Shown here: one piece after another, positions 11,201 to 24,061 of the stretch
Layout of the letters: each line of letters begins with the position of its first letter
How positions within the stretch are numbered: the first letter of the stretch is position 1
Translations under genes and position numbers: made by a program
Notes under the pieces: model-generated
Told to the model about the DNA's origin: nothing
What the model saw: only the letters and a program-made list of their open reading frames with translations
Database searches by the model: none
From: Malachius bipustulatus
Lineage: Eukaryota; Arthropoda; Insecta; Coleoptera; Melyridae
Direction: 5' to 3'
DNA length: 64,000 nucleotides
NCBI GenBank assembly: GCA_910589415.1
Contig: OU342631.1
Location: forward strand, 15,252,001 to 15,316,000

Positions 11201-14200
11201 TATTAATTTAAGGTAAATATTTCTAGGAAAATTTTTACATGCAAATAAATTGGTAGGTACTTCTGATATGAAAGAAAACTTGGATTTATCAGGGCATACT
11301 AGATATCGTGGTTGCTACAATATTTATATAAAAATTACTTCACTTCACTGTATTTTTACACAATCTGGCTTCTGTGTTAAAGTACATAGCCAACTTATTT
11401 GAAATAATATTGGAGAAAAATACATTTCAAATCAAGCTTGGGTCATATAGAAGAGGTAATTGTATGAATTGATAGATGAAATTCGGAATTGGGTTCAAGT
11501 TAAAATAGTGACTGAATTGCTTTTGGTATTGTGGAGGCGTAATTCACTATCACCCTCAAAAGGAATGAATTTCTTCATTAGAAACAAGATTATTATTATA
11601 GGTTCTAAGGATAAGCAGCATTATTAGATCCATTATATCCCCCATACAAGGAAACATAATAAATTATTAATCCCCCAGCTCAATTTTGTTACCTTCTCAT
11701 TCAGAAATGAATCACCATAATTCAAAGAGACCAACTTCAACAAAAACACACCAGAAATAATCAATAATGGAACTTGAACCAACAAAAATATATTGTAGCC
11801 CGAGGCGAAGTTTTTTTTAGGCGAAGGTGAGTAAACTCAATCCAAGATTGACCTTATTCCACCAGATAAAAAAAAACACAAAAATCTAACTCGAGTTCGA
11901 GTTATAAATTAATGGATTATATGACATTCACTGATTGAACCATTGATCATCTATAATGCTCCCGTAATAATTTTATTATTGAACATTTTGCTCCATACTG
12001 ACATTCTTAAAATAAGGCAAGTCCTCAAAAACTTATTGTAGTCAGATGGAGCAATAGATCATAGATCGGAACTTATAAGCACTTTTAATAATAACTACTA
12101 GACTTAAATAGATTTCAAAGAAAAAGGTAGTAATATGTACTTACAAAATTTTCATAATAAAATGATCCTACAGATTTCATATCCATCTGAAAGAAAGGAA
12201 ACAAAATAATGTCAGTGTATCATGTAAAAATTATCATGTCACTATTCATAGAAAACGATTTAATAAACAGCACAAGCAATTTCTTTTCTGTTAACGCTCA
12301 AACATTTGCAACCATTTATTGTTAGTGAAAATATCAAACAAAAAAGTACATTGGCTGTTCAAAACCTCAAATCAAAATTAAAAACAAAAATCAAATAAAA
12401 TTGTAATATTTCATTGTATTTAAATGTAGGTATTTGCTTTTATAAAACGTAGTTGCTAGGATGTTGCGAGCTGAAAACCAATCAAGTTCAATATAACGCT
12501 ACTTTCAGTTTCAGAAAATATTATTAAACCACGCGCAGATGCCAATTATCTGAAAAGTTGTAAATCTCAAAGGAGTAGGCGCCAGGTGATAATTTTAGCA
12601 TGCAAAACAAACATGTAGGTGTGGATTATGTATAGGCGTCAAGCTGAAGCGGAAAATACTTTCAGGAAAAAATTTACGGTTGTTAGGGCCAAATTATCCT
12701 GAAAGCAAAATAAAACAGCCTCACAACATGCCAACAACTCGGATCGGGTAGTAGTTTGCTGTCTTCAAATCGACGAGTTTTCCGCACAAATCACCGTTAC
12801 CTTATTTGGATCATTTAAAGGACGTAAGTTCCTAAAAAATATTACATCGCGAGACTGATGAAAACTATTCAACTGAAAGTCGCAAACTACTACCTCTTTA
12901 TTAAAAATAATTGAGGTGTTATTCTGTTTTTCGGTCTGTATGGTGTACACCACTCTTGAATAAAAGTGATCACTTTTTATTTAGAAATTTCAAACCAGAG
13001 AGACATCACAAAAAAACGCATCTATTACCGATTAATTGACATACATGTATGGCGAGGAAATAATAACTACAATGTCTATAAAACAGCGGATCGCCCGAAA
13101 ATTTGACTGGAAAATCGCATCAGCAGGTTCCAAATAAAATTTTACACCATTCTAAACACGCATGCATAAAACCTGGCATATTTTCCCACTCTATGAGAAA
13201 AGGAGTATAATGCTAGATAGCTAACACGGGGATTTTTATGAATAGAGTAGCAGATCTGTTGCCATTATTCTGCATTCATTCTGTTGGCGGAACGGCTGAG
13301 TGCCTTTTTTAGTACGCGTTGAATAACGCCCCCGAAACCAGTATGCTGTCAATCGTAATCTTGGCGGAAACCTGCCATCATGATTAATGAAATATGCAGA
13401 CGATATGAAAAGTATACTATCCGCATCATGAGGTAGGTATTATCCCGTTCTGGTTCGAATGTTCCCCCCTCCCCCCCAGTCCCTCGTAAGATTGAAAACT
13501 GCCTCTCGTAAAGTGAGATTTCACAGATGAATAAACATGAGATGAATGTCTTCGGTGAGGCTCTAGTTTGGGCAATTCCCATCCGCTTCTTAATCACTCA
13601 CTACTCACTGCTCTACTCTCGTTCGGTTAATTTGCCAAGACGCAGAAAGTTGTCACACGAAACAATGTCCCCGATGTATATGTATAAGATGCCCGCTAGT
13701 ATCAAGACGATTTCCATGACGGCATTTGGTTTCTGGTACCTACAGCAAAAGCGATATTTCATGATTATTTTATACTTATATGCCAGACACCGAAAGCAGC
13801 AGAAATATTACAGCCTGTTAGTTAAAAGCGATGTTCATAAGCTAGCCACGGCTTTTTTATTTCCGATTTAAAATAAAAAATGTTAGCTATGGAATTTAAT
13901 GCACTCTCTGATTTTTTTTATCAGTAATGAACGAGGCAAAAATTAGTATGTAGTATTTGTATTATCAAGCACTCGCTAACAGTGAACCAAAGCATATCTA
14001 AATTTATACAACTAAAATGTGAACGACTTAAAATACAATTGCTGTTCATTGCAATTTTTGAACACAACGCACACGATTTTCAAGTAGGACCTTATCGACA
14101 TTACCAGTTGTCTTTGTTGTCGGGAAACATCAATAGGGACAGTGTCACGTAGAGGCTAATCAGCATCCTCTAATTCTAGGATGAAAACCGATATTGGAAA

Positions 14201-14439
14201 AAAAGTAAAAAAGGTTACTGAATTATTGATAAATACCGAGCTTTGTTTATTATCTAATATCTACACAGTCTAACAATCATTTAAATCCTAAATTCCGAAG
14301 ACGAAATCTTCGTCTCGCTTCATTTGAGAGATTTTTTGACATCTGCATGGCTCCTGCGAAAAAAGATGGTGCTTGTCGATGGGGTCTAAAAATCCCTTTC
14401 AATAAACACTTTATTAACCTTTTACGTAATAATTTGTAA

Positions 14440-14625
14440 TGAACTACATTACTGCTACGAAGGGGTAATGCGACTAGGCCTTCAAAGCCCTTTTCCCCAA
14501 TCCCATAATCATATTTTCATAAACGTTCGAAAATGAATCAGAAAAATAGGACCGGGATCAAACCCACGATCTTGATCTCCGTCGCCAGCGGTATTAATCA
14601 CTCCGCCATGGAACCACCTCATCTA
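14440..14625 (-). mobile_element. tRNA-derived SINE (or decayed tRNA-like insertion)
   Basis: On the minus strand there is a polymerase III box A-like TGGCGGAGTGA (14608-14598) followed, after tRNA-like spacing, by a box B-like GGTTTGATCCC (14564-14554). This is the internal promoter layout of a tRNA gene, but the sequence is degenerate and followed by an unrelated tail, as in tRNA-derived SINEs. Boundaries are approximate. No clear target-site duplication was identified. Confidence 0.55.
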
Positions 14626-15182
14626 CCATAAAATAAAAAGTACAATCACGGAACCAAAATGTCAAAACTCTACTGGGTAAAAATCAAAAATAGGTTATTT
14701 TGATCCGACATCCCGACAAGCCATCTCCCAACTACGACTTTTGGCGGCCATGCCCTCAAAGAAACCCAAAAACCAAAGGGAAACACTATTCCACCATCTG
14801 GATTAAGATAACTCTGCTGCGTGGTAAGACTGGGTAATGTGGTAAATATATCTAGTCTCGGTCAAATTCAAAAGAAAACCGTACTGACCATAAAAATTGG
14901 ACCATTTTACATTCTGATCTATTGCATGGTATGAATCAACTTTTCTATCCGAAAAGAGAAAAACCAGTAAGCCTGAAAGCGATTCTCCACCGAGCGTTTG
15001 GCAACAGTTAGCGAGTGGTGAGCAGGTAGCGAGCGAGTGTACACAATACAAAGTAAGTATGTAGTTATATCAACGTTTGTGGTGAGTGAATGACACATTA
15101 CGTGAATGACAAAAGTAGGCGTTTGTGTGTGTGAGTGTGTGTGTAATAGAAGAGTCGACATGCAAAGCAAAGGCGCAAGTAC

Positions 15183-15278
15183 CAGTTGTAATAGATCAGT
15201 GTCGGCGGTGCTAGGCTCGCGAGGCCTCTTCTTGCCGATCTCTAGGGCTGCGGCGGCTGCGGCAGCGGCGGCGGCGGC
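15183..15278 (-). CDS. mbl: muscleblind, poly-alanine / basic-block exon (probably alternative)
   Basis: The acceptor CCCCGCAG|GCCGCC (AG at 15280-15279) opens a phase-0 frame with eleven alanine codons followed by LEIGKKRPREPSTADTDLLQL. The position fits, because the preceding exon ends in ...QSRASA, and known mbl proteins carry an alanine run there. The KKRPRE block is a likely nuclear localisation signal. The proposed donor CTG|GTACTT keeps the exon at 96 nt and phase 0 but is weak. If it is not used, the frame runs on to a TAG at about 14919 and would give an alternative C-terminus of roughly 88 extra residues rich in Thr, His, Leu and Ser. The start is well supported; the 3' edge is not. 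Confidence 0.7.
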
Positions 15279-18190
15279 CTGCGGGGCCAGTAAAGGCGAG
15301 ACGGAGGCAGCGGGCTATTAGTAGGGCGCAGCAATGACAGCGTCAGCAAAACCAAGCATCCCACGCGATCATCGGGCGGGACATCAAATCAAAAACAATA
15401 AAAAACAGCACTAAATTAATATTCGTCTCCCGCACTCTGGGCAGCCGGACAATGAGGCTTATCTAAACAGTCACTACATTATATCCAGATAAATCAACAT
15501 TGTCAATATTCCTCCGACTGTATTTATACTTATAGTATGATTTATAAGAGATGTCTGGTTGTTCACTGCACTGCCGTATAGTGATAGTGTTTTCGATTCA
15601 TTACTCTAGAGTGACTTCGTTTAAAATCTGTATTTGGCTTCTAGTTCTTCAATTCAATAGAGCGCTGCAAGTTCCATCTCATTAGTAGCAGTAATTACCA
15701 ATACGCTAATCAAACTACTGTTCATATGCCTTCCAAGTAGCTAAACCATCGCGGTAAATTAGACAAGTTATAATAGTTGTTCAGCTTGAGAAAATCAATC
15801 GTTTTGATTGGACTTGCAATTACGATCAAGACTATGCTGTCCTGAAGATCATCTCACAAGTTCTTGAATCGAAAACTCTATGAAGACAAAATGAAGACGA
15901 ATTTTGAATTCACGGATTCTAGTGTTGATGCTGCAATAATCTATTGGGATACTTTCTAGGCCACTGTCTAAAAGATATGAAAATTATTGTGAGACTTCTT
16001 TAAAAAAAAAAATTGGTTCATTTAAATCGTTAGGTACCGCGAATTAATTCAAAACGTATTTGGCCGATTAAAATAGAGACGAGGAAACGATTTCTTAATA
16101 AGCTGTGAGACTGCGAGTCAGCCGGATTTATGTGCAGATCATAGTTTACTCAGAAGCTTGCCTGTGATGCTGAAGCTTTATTACAGTTGATTTTTCATGC
16201 AGTTGATTTTTCTGAAATAGATCGAACTATGTACAAGTGCTAATTTGTATAACACAATTTGTTCACTACAAAAGACGACACTTAACACACACATAAGGGA
16301 AAGCCCAGTTAAATCACTCGAAGAGCAAATAAGGGAAACTTATTAGCTTCAAAGTGACTCCTTGAAAATAGCTTAATAGCAGTGAAGCAAACTAGCCCTT
16401 GGGGGTTTAAAAAAATTCTCTTTGTGCTTTGTAACGATGATGGAAGTTGTCGTTACAATGCGATGATTTAAAAGTCCTTTGCTGAAAAAAGTAATATAAT
16501 GAGAGAAAGAAACTTGTGAGAAATTTCAAAGGTTATGAACAAAACTGATTAGCTTACAAGTAACACATATTGAACGTTTTCATGCACACCTTAAGAACTA
16601 CAATTTTAACATCAACGTCAAAATCAAGGCAAAAATAAAATTTATTACAAAAAATAAAAACGTCAATTATTGAAGCTTATGATAATATTGTTAGTTAGAC
16701 AATAATAATAATAACGGTGCATTTAAATCATAATTCCTGTAAAGTGATATCAGTAACAAAAAACAGAAATTTTCAATCCAATTAAAAACGCATTTTCTTG
16801 ACGCAATGAAATTACATTTTCCTTTAGTCTTCCGTCAGGTTTCAGGTTACCACTGCTGACATTTCGAGCGCTTTTATATACAAAAAATACTCTCAAATAA
16901 TATACGCTATATATCATCACCACAGCCATTTATATAAATACCTCATAAAAATACTTCAAAGGGTTGACTACCTACTACCTTAAGCGTAATAGGCACTGGT
17001 ATGTGAAAAATATTACAATATTATACCAGCACACATAAAACACCCACATAATTATGGTATAAGTAAATTTACAAACATGAGCGAAACATCGCCGATTAAG
17101 GTTAGTGTAATAAATGTTCGCTTTTGTTGTGCAACTTAAACATCTGAAAATAACGTTTGTGTGTGTCTGTGTGTAATTTGACTTTTGAGGGAGTGCGCTT
17201 GGATGGTTTGAGAGAGCAGGGCTTGCCGGTATATAGCACAGGATGTAGGCAGCTTCCATGCCATATATGCCAGATAATTGCTGCGAAAGGGATGGACTAT
17301 ATAGAGAAATGACGCAACGGCTCACAAGTCAGATCTCGGAGAGGCCCTTCTCTTCGAGGGCAATCTCTTGCTTCGAGGGCAAAAACTTGCTCGTCATGCT
17401 TTCTCTCAGATCTATACTCTATCAGGACCACTAAACCGCAGGACAACTTCTCACGTAACTATACCCCATTTCACCGACTCGTGTTCACATCAGCTCTTTA
17501 CTATAATGGTCAGCTGTTTGTTAGTTCGGATGACCGACCAACATTTATTTTACAAGAGCCCCGTAATGCTTCTGAATTATTTATTTATTTTGCAACTGAT
17601 AGAATGGAATATAAATCGTCATACATAAACTGAAATATTAAGAACTACTGTTTTCATCCCGAGTCTGGGTGAAAGTTAAAATGAGCTGCGGTTTCGTTTT
17701 TTTTTGCAGTCATAAGCAGCGAATTTTTACGATCTTTTTAAGAGTTGAGGCAGCTTTGTAAAAAGCAATTTTTTTAATCAAACATGGATAAAAAAGGAAT
17801 CTCAATGCAAGTATTTCAAATCCAAATGTTATCAGATAAGGAGGTCCACTGGCCCTTAATTTCTGCACACCGCTTTTGAAAAAACAATGCAAGAGAAATG
17901 CAGTGAGCGCCTGAATCATGGAACTAACTCGGTAAATCTTTAAATTTGCAATTTTTAATTACTTGTGGCGTTATATTTTTTTTATTAAAGTGCATGTTAC
18001 TTTAGTTCAGTAGACTACATAGTATATTTTTTTAAATGAGATACCCTGTATAGTGACCCTGTATAGTGCATTTTAATGTTTCCCGAGAAAATCCAGTAAG
18101 AATGGTTTTTATAGTTGCAGTTTAAATTAAGTAGGCTATTAAAATTACAATTTTCCATTGTGAAAGCAGCTTTTCTTCACAACGCCTAAA

Positions 18191-18247
18191 GATACAGGAA
18201 AACGGCTTACGTGTCCCTATCTAAACTTCTCATGTGGTACCTATCCT
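18191..18247 (+). repeat. Fragment of the family-B fold-back MITE arm
   Basis: The run around AAACGGCTTACGTGTCCCTA closely matches the arms of the palindromic element at 55533-56085 (AAACGGCTTACATGTCCCTA), including the downstream block leading to CTATCC. Only part of one arm is visible, immediately left of another fold-back element, so it is probably a decayed copy truncated by later insertion or deletion. Confidence 0.5.
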
Positions 18248-18253
18248 ACTATA

Positions 18254-19001
18254 CAGAGTGTCAATTAATAAGTATTACAAACTTTAAGGACATATAGGAA
18301 ATGCAAAAAAGGCGAAAATTTTCCTGTAGACATTGGTCGTTGGAGCTTTAGTTTTCGAGATACAGGGTGTTAAAGTTTTTCGAAAAATTTTATTTTTTAA
18401 TATCTACAAATTGGCTGATCAGAAAAACTCGAAAATTTTGACAGTTGTACTAATAATTATTGAAGTACCTACATGATTTGATGTACAGGATACTCCGCCC
18501 GTTCAAAAATTCGTTACCTTATTTATTAAATAATTCCTATGCCAGTGTTTTTAACGTTCATGCATAATAATTGTTATCTTTGTTAAGATATCTCCATTTT
18601 GTTTAGAGGAGAAAAGTTATCGCACGTTTTTGTCGTAGGACGCACTGTTTCCGAGATACTTCACAATCTACGAACTCGTACGAGGTAAAACATTGCAAAA
18701 ATCAATTCTAATGAGTATTTCAAGAAATAATCATTTTTTATCGTTATTGAAGCGTATTGGTCAGTAGAAATTATTTAATAAAAAAGTAAAGAGTATTCCC
18801 AGATCTCTGCGACTGTTAAAAATTTCGAGTTATTCTGATGAGCCAAAAAAATGTTAAATTTTTCGAAGAACTTCTATACCCTCTTCAACAGTATCTCGAA
18901 AACTAAAGCTCCAACGACCGATGTCTACAGGAAATTTTTTGCCCATTTTTACTTTTCCTACAGGCCCTTCAAGTATATAACACCTATTAATTAACACCCT
19001 G
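18254..19001. mobile_element. Fold-back element, 748 bp
   Basis: The left arm begins CAGAGTGTCAATTAATA. The reverse complement of the right end begins CAGGGTGTTAATTAATA. The arms stay alignable for about 180 bp, sharing CGTTGGAGCTTTAGTTTTCG exactly. TA flanks both ends (18252-18253 and 19002-19003). The centre is AT-rich and non-coding. It fits a non-autonomous Tc1/mariner-type fold-back element sitting in an mbl intron. Confidence 0.75.
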
Positions 19002-21140
19002 TATAGTTTACATTTTCTTACATGGTGATGAACAATTTGATAACGTCACAAGAAATTAAATTAAATTTAAAAATTAATCTGTTTTTAGATTTTCCACAAA
19101 ACTCAAAATTCATCGACTTGGTTCCATAATTTAGCCGCTCACTGTATATTATATTTGGTTTATAATAACCTACGTAACCTATTTTTAAGCCTCACTAAAT
19201 TACGCGCTCATTACAATTTGATTTTTGGTTTCTTTTTTTATAGGTTGCTTGACTTATAATTTTTTATAGGTTGACATAATTCCAACGACGCTCATACCAG
19301 GATCCCATACCCAAAGACCAAAAATGGACTAATATGGAAGTAAACTGGAAAAATACATCTTTTACATATATCTTTAGTAAGAACGTGAAAAGCTGTCTAC
19401 GGCTCTCTTCAATCTAAATAAATCGGTATGGGTTTTTCTCTATCTACATCATATAGATCTACTTGTGTATTTTAGTAACTAGAGCACCATTTGCTTCCGG
19501 TATAGCAGAAAAGATATCAGCGCAAGTCATTGCATCAGGAATTGCGGTACAAAAACTGGGCAAAAATAAAAACAGTGTCGGACAGAAAGAACGCATGCAA
19601 ATTAAACGTAAAACAGTACAACAAGAAACAAATCGCCATTTATTTCCCGAAATGTACCGTTCTAGATTGAGAAGACAACAAACAAAAATAAAAACAAAAT
19701 AATAAATAAATCATGGGGTGTTCCAGGCAGCAGCAATGTCGGGAGATTCTAATACGATCGTAATATTATAGAAACCTCGGATGAAGAATATAATTATTAT
19801 TATTATTATATGATTATACCTAAATATAACCAAATTTGCTCTGTTATTAGAAAATTTTAGACAGAGTGGTTCGCTAAAAATAGAAAAACCGATTAAGTTG
19901 TGTTCTTGAGTCCATCAGTATGGAGGCAAGTGATAATTCAGAGACCAGAAATAAATTGGTCCAACGGTTTGGGCAAACAAGTGTTGGCGGGATATTATAC
20001 CAGCTATGGAACACCTCCAATGACAAAGTGATTTTAGTAAACAAAACTACACAATAATAGCTGTTAGCTGCAGGTAAAAAGACCACCGTCTCGTCCGGAC
20101 CAGAAGATCAGTCAGAGCCGCCGATCCGGGAAGACGGCGAGGTCAAATAATAACCAAAAATAAAATAAAATAAACATAAAAGATCCAGTAGGTTTAGCTA
20201 AAAACGGTGAAATATTTATCAATCGCTCTGATCTTTAATAATTTATATCAGGACTGTAAAAAAAAAAAACTGCCACGATCTTTACGAGATCTTACTTAAC
20301 CCAGCAGAAGCATGGGAGTATTCTCGAGGATCATATTCATTAGGATCCACTTGTTGCTCAAACGTTAAGGTGCTTATACATATGTGAATCGAGCGAAAGA
20401 TGAGCTGTTCTCGAGCCACTCGCAAGCAGGAGTTTTATCTCATATAATTTTTTCTGACTAAAATAAAAGCATTACCACTTCAGATTGGAACAGCATTTGG
20501 CGAACCTCTTTTTTCTTCTAATGCTAGCGAGCATTTGACCAATGCGTTGTTCATACAGGCCAGTACCTATATTTGCTGTTTCCTCTTTTTATTGCACAAA
20601 GTAGACATCGTCAATAACCCATCCGCTTATCAACATCATCAATTATTGTCCTACCGCCGGGACACGAAAGCAAGTAAATAATAAAAAAGATTGCATAATA
20701 ATTAAGATTTTACATTAATGATTTCTGGTTCTGGTGGTTCGATGTTCGTTCGTGCCTTTTCCGTGGCTCATGGGAAGATCCTTGCGAAAATAAATTACGC
20801 CGAGTGGTTCGAGAACCGCTCGGTTGGCATATGTATACGCACCTTTAAGATACCTGAAACTAAAAAATCTCTTGGCTATCTCACATACTCTCTGTCAACA
20901 GCTGCATTAGTGAAAATTCTAATTTTTCAGTTAAGCTTTTAGGGGAGGGAAGTATACGCACACTCTCCTATGATTTGGGTGGTGTCCAAACAATAAATTA
21001 TTTGTGGAGCCAATCACTAACAACTAAAACTACTGGACCGAAAGAGCAGCGCATAGTTGCGTCATAGTAAAATAGTAGTAAGTAGAAAAATAATGCAGCG
21101 TGCGGCATGGCTGTATCTAATGGGTTGCTAGGCTGCATAC

Positions 21141-21356
21141 CGCGCTAGCCCTCGACTGTGCGGCCTTGATTTGGGCTTGGAGGTGCAGTGGGGGATGGAA
21201 ATAGCGGCAGGGGTCGCGGTTGCAGCGGCCCTTGACTGCATCCATGCAGACAGTGACGGTGCCGTCCTCGTTGGCGGTCACCGCGTCGGCCGGATGCGCG
21301 AAGCGACACTCGGACTCTGCCCGCTTGCACGCCCCGCGCTGGAACTCGCGGCACAC
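21141..21356 (-). CDS. mbl: muscleblind, exon encoding zinc fingers 3 and 4
   Basis: This 72-codon exon encodes the second tandem pair of CCCH fingers, which bind YGC-type motifs in pre-mRNA. Finger 3 is C2-X7-C10-X6-C17-X3-H21 ([17 protein letters not shown]...). Finger 4 is C37-X7-C45-X4-C50-X3-H54 ([15 protein letters not shown]...). All eight zinc ligands are present. It ends with [19 protein letters not shown], the conserved helix after finger 4. The acceptor is GCCTGTAG|GTGTGC (AG at 21358-21357) and the donor GCG|GTATGC (GT at 21140-21139); both ends are phase 0. Reading past the donor gives only VCSLATH before a stop. Plus-strand ORFs over this exon are antisense shadows. Confidence 0.96.
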
Positions 21357-23367
21357 CTACAGGCAGACACAGTCACAGAGAGGGCCTGGGATGCACGAGC
21401 ACGATTTTTTTTTATGCATCCCGAGCCGACCTCAGCTCGAGCAAATAGCGAGGGACGGTGCGCTGCGCTTTTCTCCCTTGATGGTGCCGCGCTTGTGGCA
21501 CTCTCTCACTGCCGGCGGAAGACCAACGCTGCAGATCGGGCGTCCTTCAGAAATTACTTACTTTTTTCAAGTCACCGTCAATTAATTCTTGCGAACAGGT
21601 GGATAACGTTTATACTTCCCTTTGTCTCTCAGCTCAATTCTGTGCTAAAAGATGGTACCTAGGTAAAGGCGGTCTCATGCTGCAACATGGACTACAGTAA
21701 TTTTTCTTGCCAGGTCATTCTTTTTTCTTTTGTGAGTTTTCCCGAAATTTTTCACCTTACAGTACAAGAAAAAAAAAGCAGTTCGGTCAGTTTTGGTCAA
21801 GTCTCCAAACACGGTCTTGGTCTTAGTCTCGGTCTTGTAAGTCGAGTCTTGGTGTTGCTAGTACTGCAGGTGAGATATTTAATAGGTCTTGGTCTCGATC
21901 TTCGTTTTTGTACAAGAACCAGATCACGATTGCATGATCAAGCCCAATAATTTTGCTCTGTATCGCTGCCCTAGCTATTTTTGTGATCAAGATCCCGTAC
22001 CCAACTGAATCATGAAACATAATCTTTTTCGTGTTTTTTTTTTGCTTTTGCTTGCATAGAAAGAATGCGATTGAAGTGGAAATAATTCGTTTCCAAAATT
22101 AATAAATGAACTTGGTCGATCACGAATTTCTGTGACTTTGATAAGTATGTACCAAAATCAAGGACTCGATCTGAAGCGTTCGTCGAAAGGACGCAGCATC
22201 CTAATAGTACTAAGATCTACAGGTATACAAGATTGTTGAGAGCTTTTACTGACGGAGGTGATCATTTTTTGTCATTCCAGCTGTAGGGCTGATTAATCTG
22301 ATGACTATTTTGTCTGTTGAACGCGATGTTTACGAAAAATTATAATAAACTGCGAGTGAGAATAAAATTCTGATAATTTTTTTTTTGTCCTGTTCAATTT
22401 TATTGTATGTACATGATCATGTGATGATTTAAGCATATATAGACGGCTTCTAAACATTTACAATAAAGCACTGCTTGGTGATGAATAGGATGAAGGACGA
22501 TTGCTAAACTAAGAAGTGCAAAATAGCTTGGCCCTAAGGGGTAAATGATCACCTACATCAATAACCTTCTATCGAAAAAGCAAAATACACAAGACTTTAG
22601 GCTTGCTGATATAAACGGAAATTAAATAGAAAAGGGTACTAAGACTACATAGAGAATTCGAATAGCACACCGTGCACAATGACAAAAAATCGATAGAAAG
22701 TTATAAGTGCTCAAAAAAGTACAAAAATCTAAGAGAGTGTCAAATTAATAGTTTTGTATATACAGCGGATAGTGTTGTATGTATTATATTATAAATAAAT
22801 GATAGAATTAAGTTATATACATGGGATTTCTGGCGAGGCTCTATAAACTACATAATATAACGGGAGGGAGAGCGTTGAGTTTTTTTAGTGTGTCGTGTTA
22901 TATAAAATAATTAGTGTTGCAATGTTATCCGAAACAAAATCTTATTTCGTTTAAAAAATAAACAATAACACCTCGAGAAAAAAAAATAATAACGCAAATT
23001 AAATAAAAACGAAAATAAATAAATTAAACAATAAAATTAAACATCATGCTAAAATAAATAAATAAATAAATAAATAAATAAATATCACATCGATTCGATT
23101 CCATTAGACGTGTTACAAAAATTAATCAGTTAAACAACTCCATAAACAAAAATAATAATAAAAAAAAAAACAACAAATACACAAATAAACAATAAAATAA
23201 TAAATAAGCAAAACTTACATCATCAGTATGATAAAAAGCTTAGCTAACGTGAAAAAGAAAGCCGACTCTCCTCCAAGGGTGGCGGAGGTAAAAACTCACT
23301 AAAGTTAAACTTATAATTACGATCGATATCCTATAAACGAGTCTTAGATAAACTAATAGGATCATAC
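21357..23367 (-). other. mbl: mbl intron between the linker exon and the finger 3/4 exon
   Basis: About 2.0 kb of intron. The right half is very A-rich on the plus strand and includes an (AAAT)n microsatellite. The stretch around 21.78-21.92 kb repeats GGTCTTGGTCT-like words and looks like degenerate simple sequence. No coding exon was recognised. Confidence 0.7.
23051..23084. repeat. (AAAT)n microsatellite
   Basis: About eight tandem copies of AAAT/AATA lie here, inside a wider A/T-only tract that spans roughly 22.9-23.2 kb. It is intronic and likely length-polymorphic. Confidence 0.9.
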
Positions 23368-23547
23368 CTCTAATCTGTCGGACCGAGGCATCTTCTGTTG
23401 TGCTACGACTGTCTGCGGGACGACCCCGAGGGGCGATCCAACTCCTGTAGGATCAGGACCCATGATCGTCGGCATTATGGGACCGGGAGCGTAGTACGGA
23501 CTGAACGTGCTGCCCACCTGGGGCATGCCTGTCAGATAGGGGTTGGC
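23368..23547 (-). CDS. mbl: muscleblind, linker exon between the two zinc-finger pairs
   Basis: A 60-codon exon encoding ANPYLTGMPQVGSTFSPYYA through QKMPRSDRLE. This is the proline-rich linker that separates the finger 1/2 and finger 3/4 modules, and RSDRLE leads directly into VCREFQ of the next exon. The acceptor is CTTGAGCAG|GCCAAC (AG at 23549-23548) and the donor GAG|GTATGA (GT at 23367-23366). Both edges are phase 0. An alternative acceptor 3 nt upstream would add one glutamine (NAGNAG-type choice). Confidence 0.93.
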
Positions 23548-24061
23548 CTGCTCAAGGAGAAAACAAATCTTAAATCTCAATCCAGGTAGGGACGAGAGAA
23601 ATAATCCGTCCCCGATAACGAGGGACACGATTGTTTCAGTATCCCCATTGAGAGGTTTTGGTGATAGAACAGCGCCACGAATAAGCCAAAAAGCAGACTA
23701 TTGTATTTTTATTCTGGTTGGGTAATAATAAAAATATGCATGAAGCAGATACCTGAAGCTTTTCGTCAGTTGTAAAAATATTTTCCCTTTTAAAAGTATT
23801 TTGTATAAGTAGGTAGGTGGGTTATACCTTGACTACTGACAAATTGTACCAGTGCAAAGCTTTGATACTAATTTGGTACTAAAATTTCAAGTTACAGGTA
23901 TAGTAAAAAATTTAAAAATTGAAGTTTTGAAATATGTACCTATATACAGACACCTTCGACTGTACTTTTAAAATTTTACATAAACTGGTCTAATTATTGT
24001 AACTTGAAATTTCGGATCGTGGTTAGTAAAAAATTGGTGTTAGGATAAGATGGATGTTTAC
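23548..24061 (-). other. mbl: mbl intron (short)
   Basis: About 0.5 kb between the linker exon and the candidate cassette exon. It is AT-rich and carries a TAGGTAGGTGG run near 23.8 kb. I see nothing else in it. Confidence 0.6.

Larger units (their letters stand above)
10206..15182 (-). other. mbl: mbl intron between the poly-Ala exon and the terminal exon
   Basis: About 5.0 kb of AT-rich sequence separates the two exons. It carries a 718-bp fold-back element (10483-11200) and a tRNA-derived SINE near 14.5 kb, listed separately. I found no further coding exon with convincing splice sites, although a very short exon could be missed by eye. Confidence 0.7.
15279..21140 (-). other. mbl: mbl intron upstream of the poly-Ala exon
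   Basis: About 5.9 kb of AT-rich intron. It contains a fold-back element (18254-19001) with a fragment of a second repeat family beside it, a GT-rich tract near 17.15 kb and a short (TTA)n run near 19.8 kb. Scattered ORFs, including a 79-codon lysine-rich one near 19.46 kb, show no recognisable domain. Confidence 0.7.

Noticed and set aside
21171..21662. 163-codon and 121-codon plus-strand ORFs near the finger 3/4 exon
   Set aside because: They overlap the mbl zinc-finger exon antisense, and the extension into the intron has no recognisable protein features.
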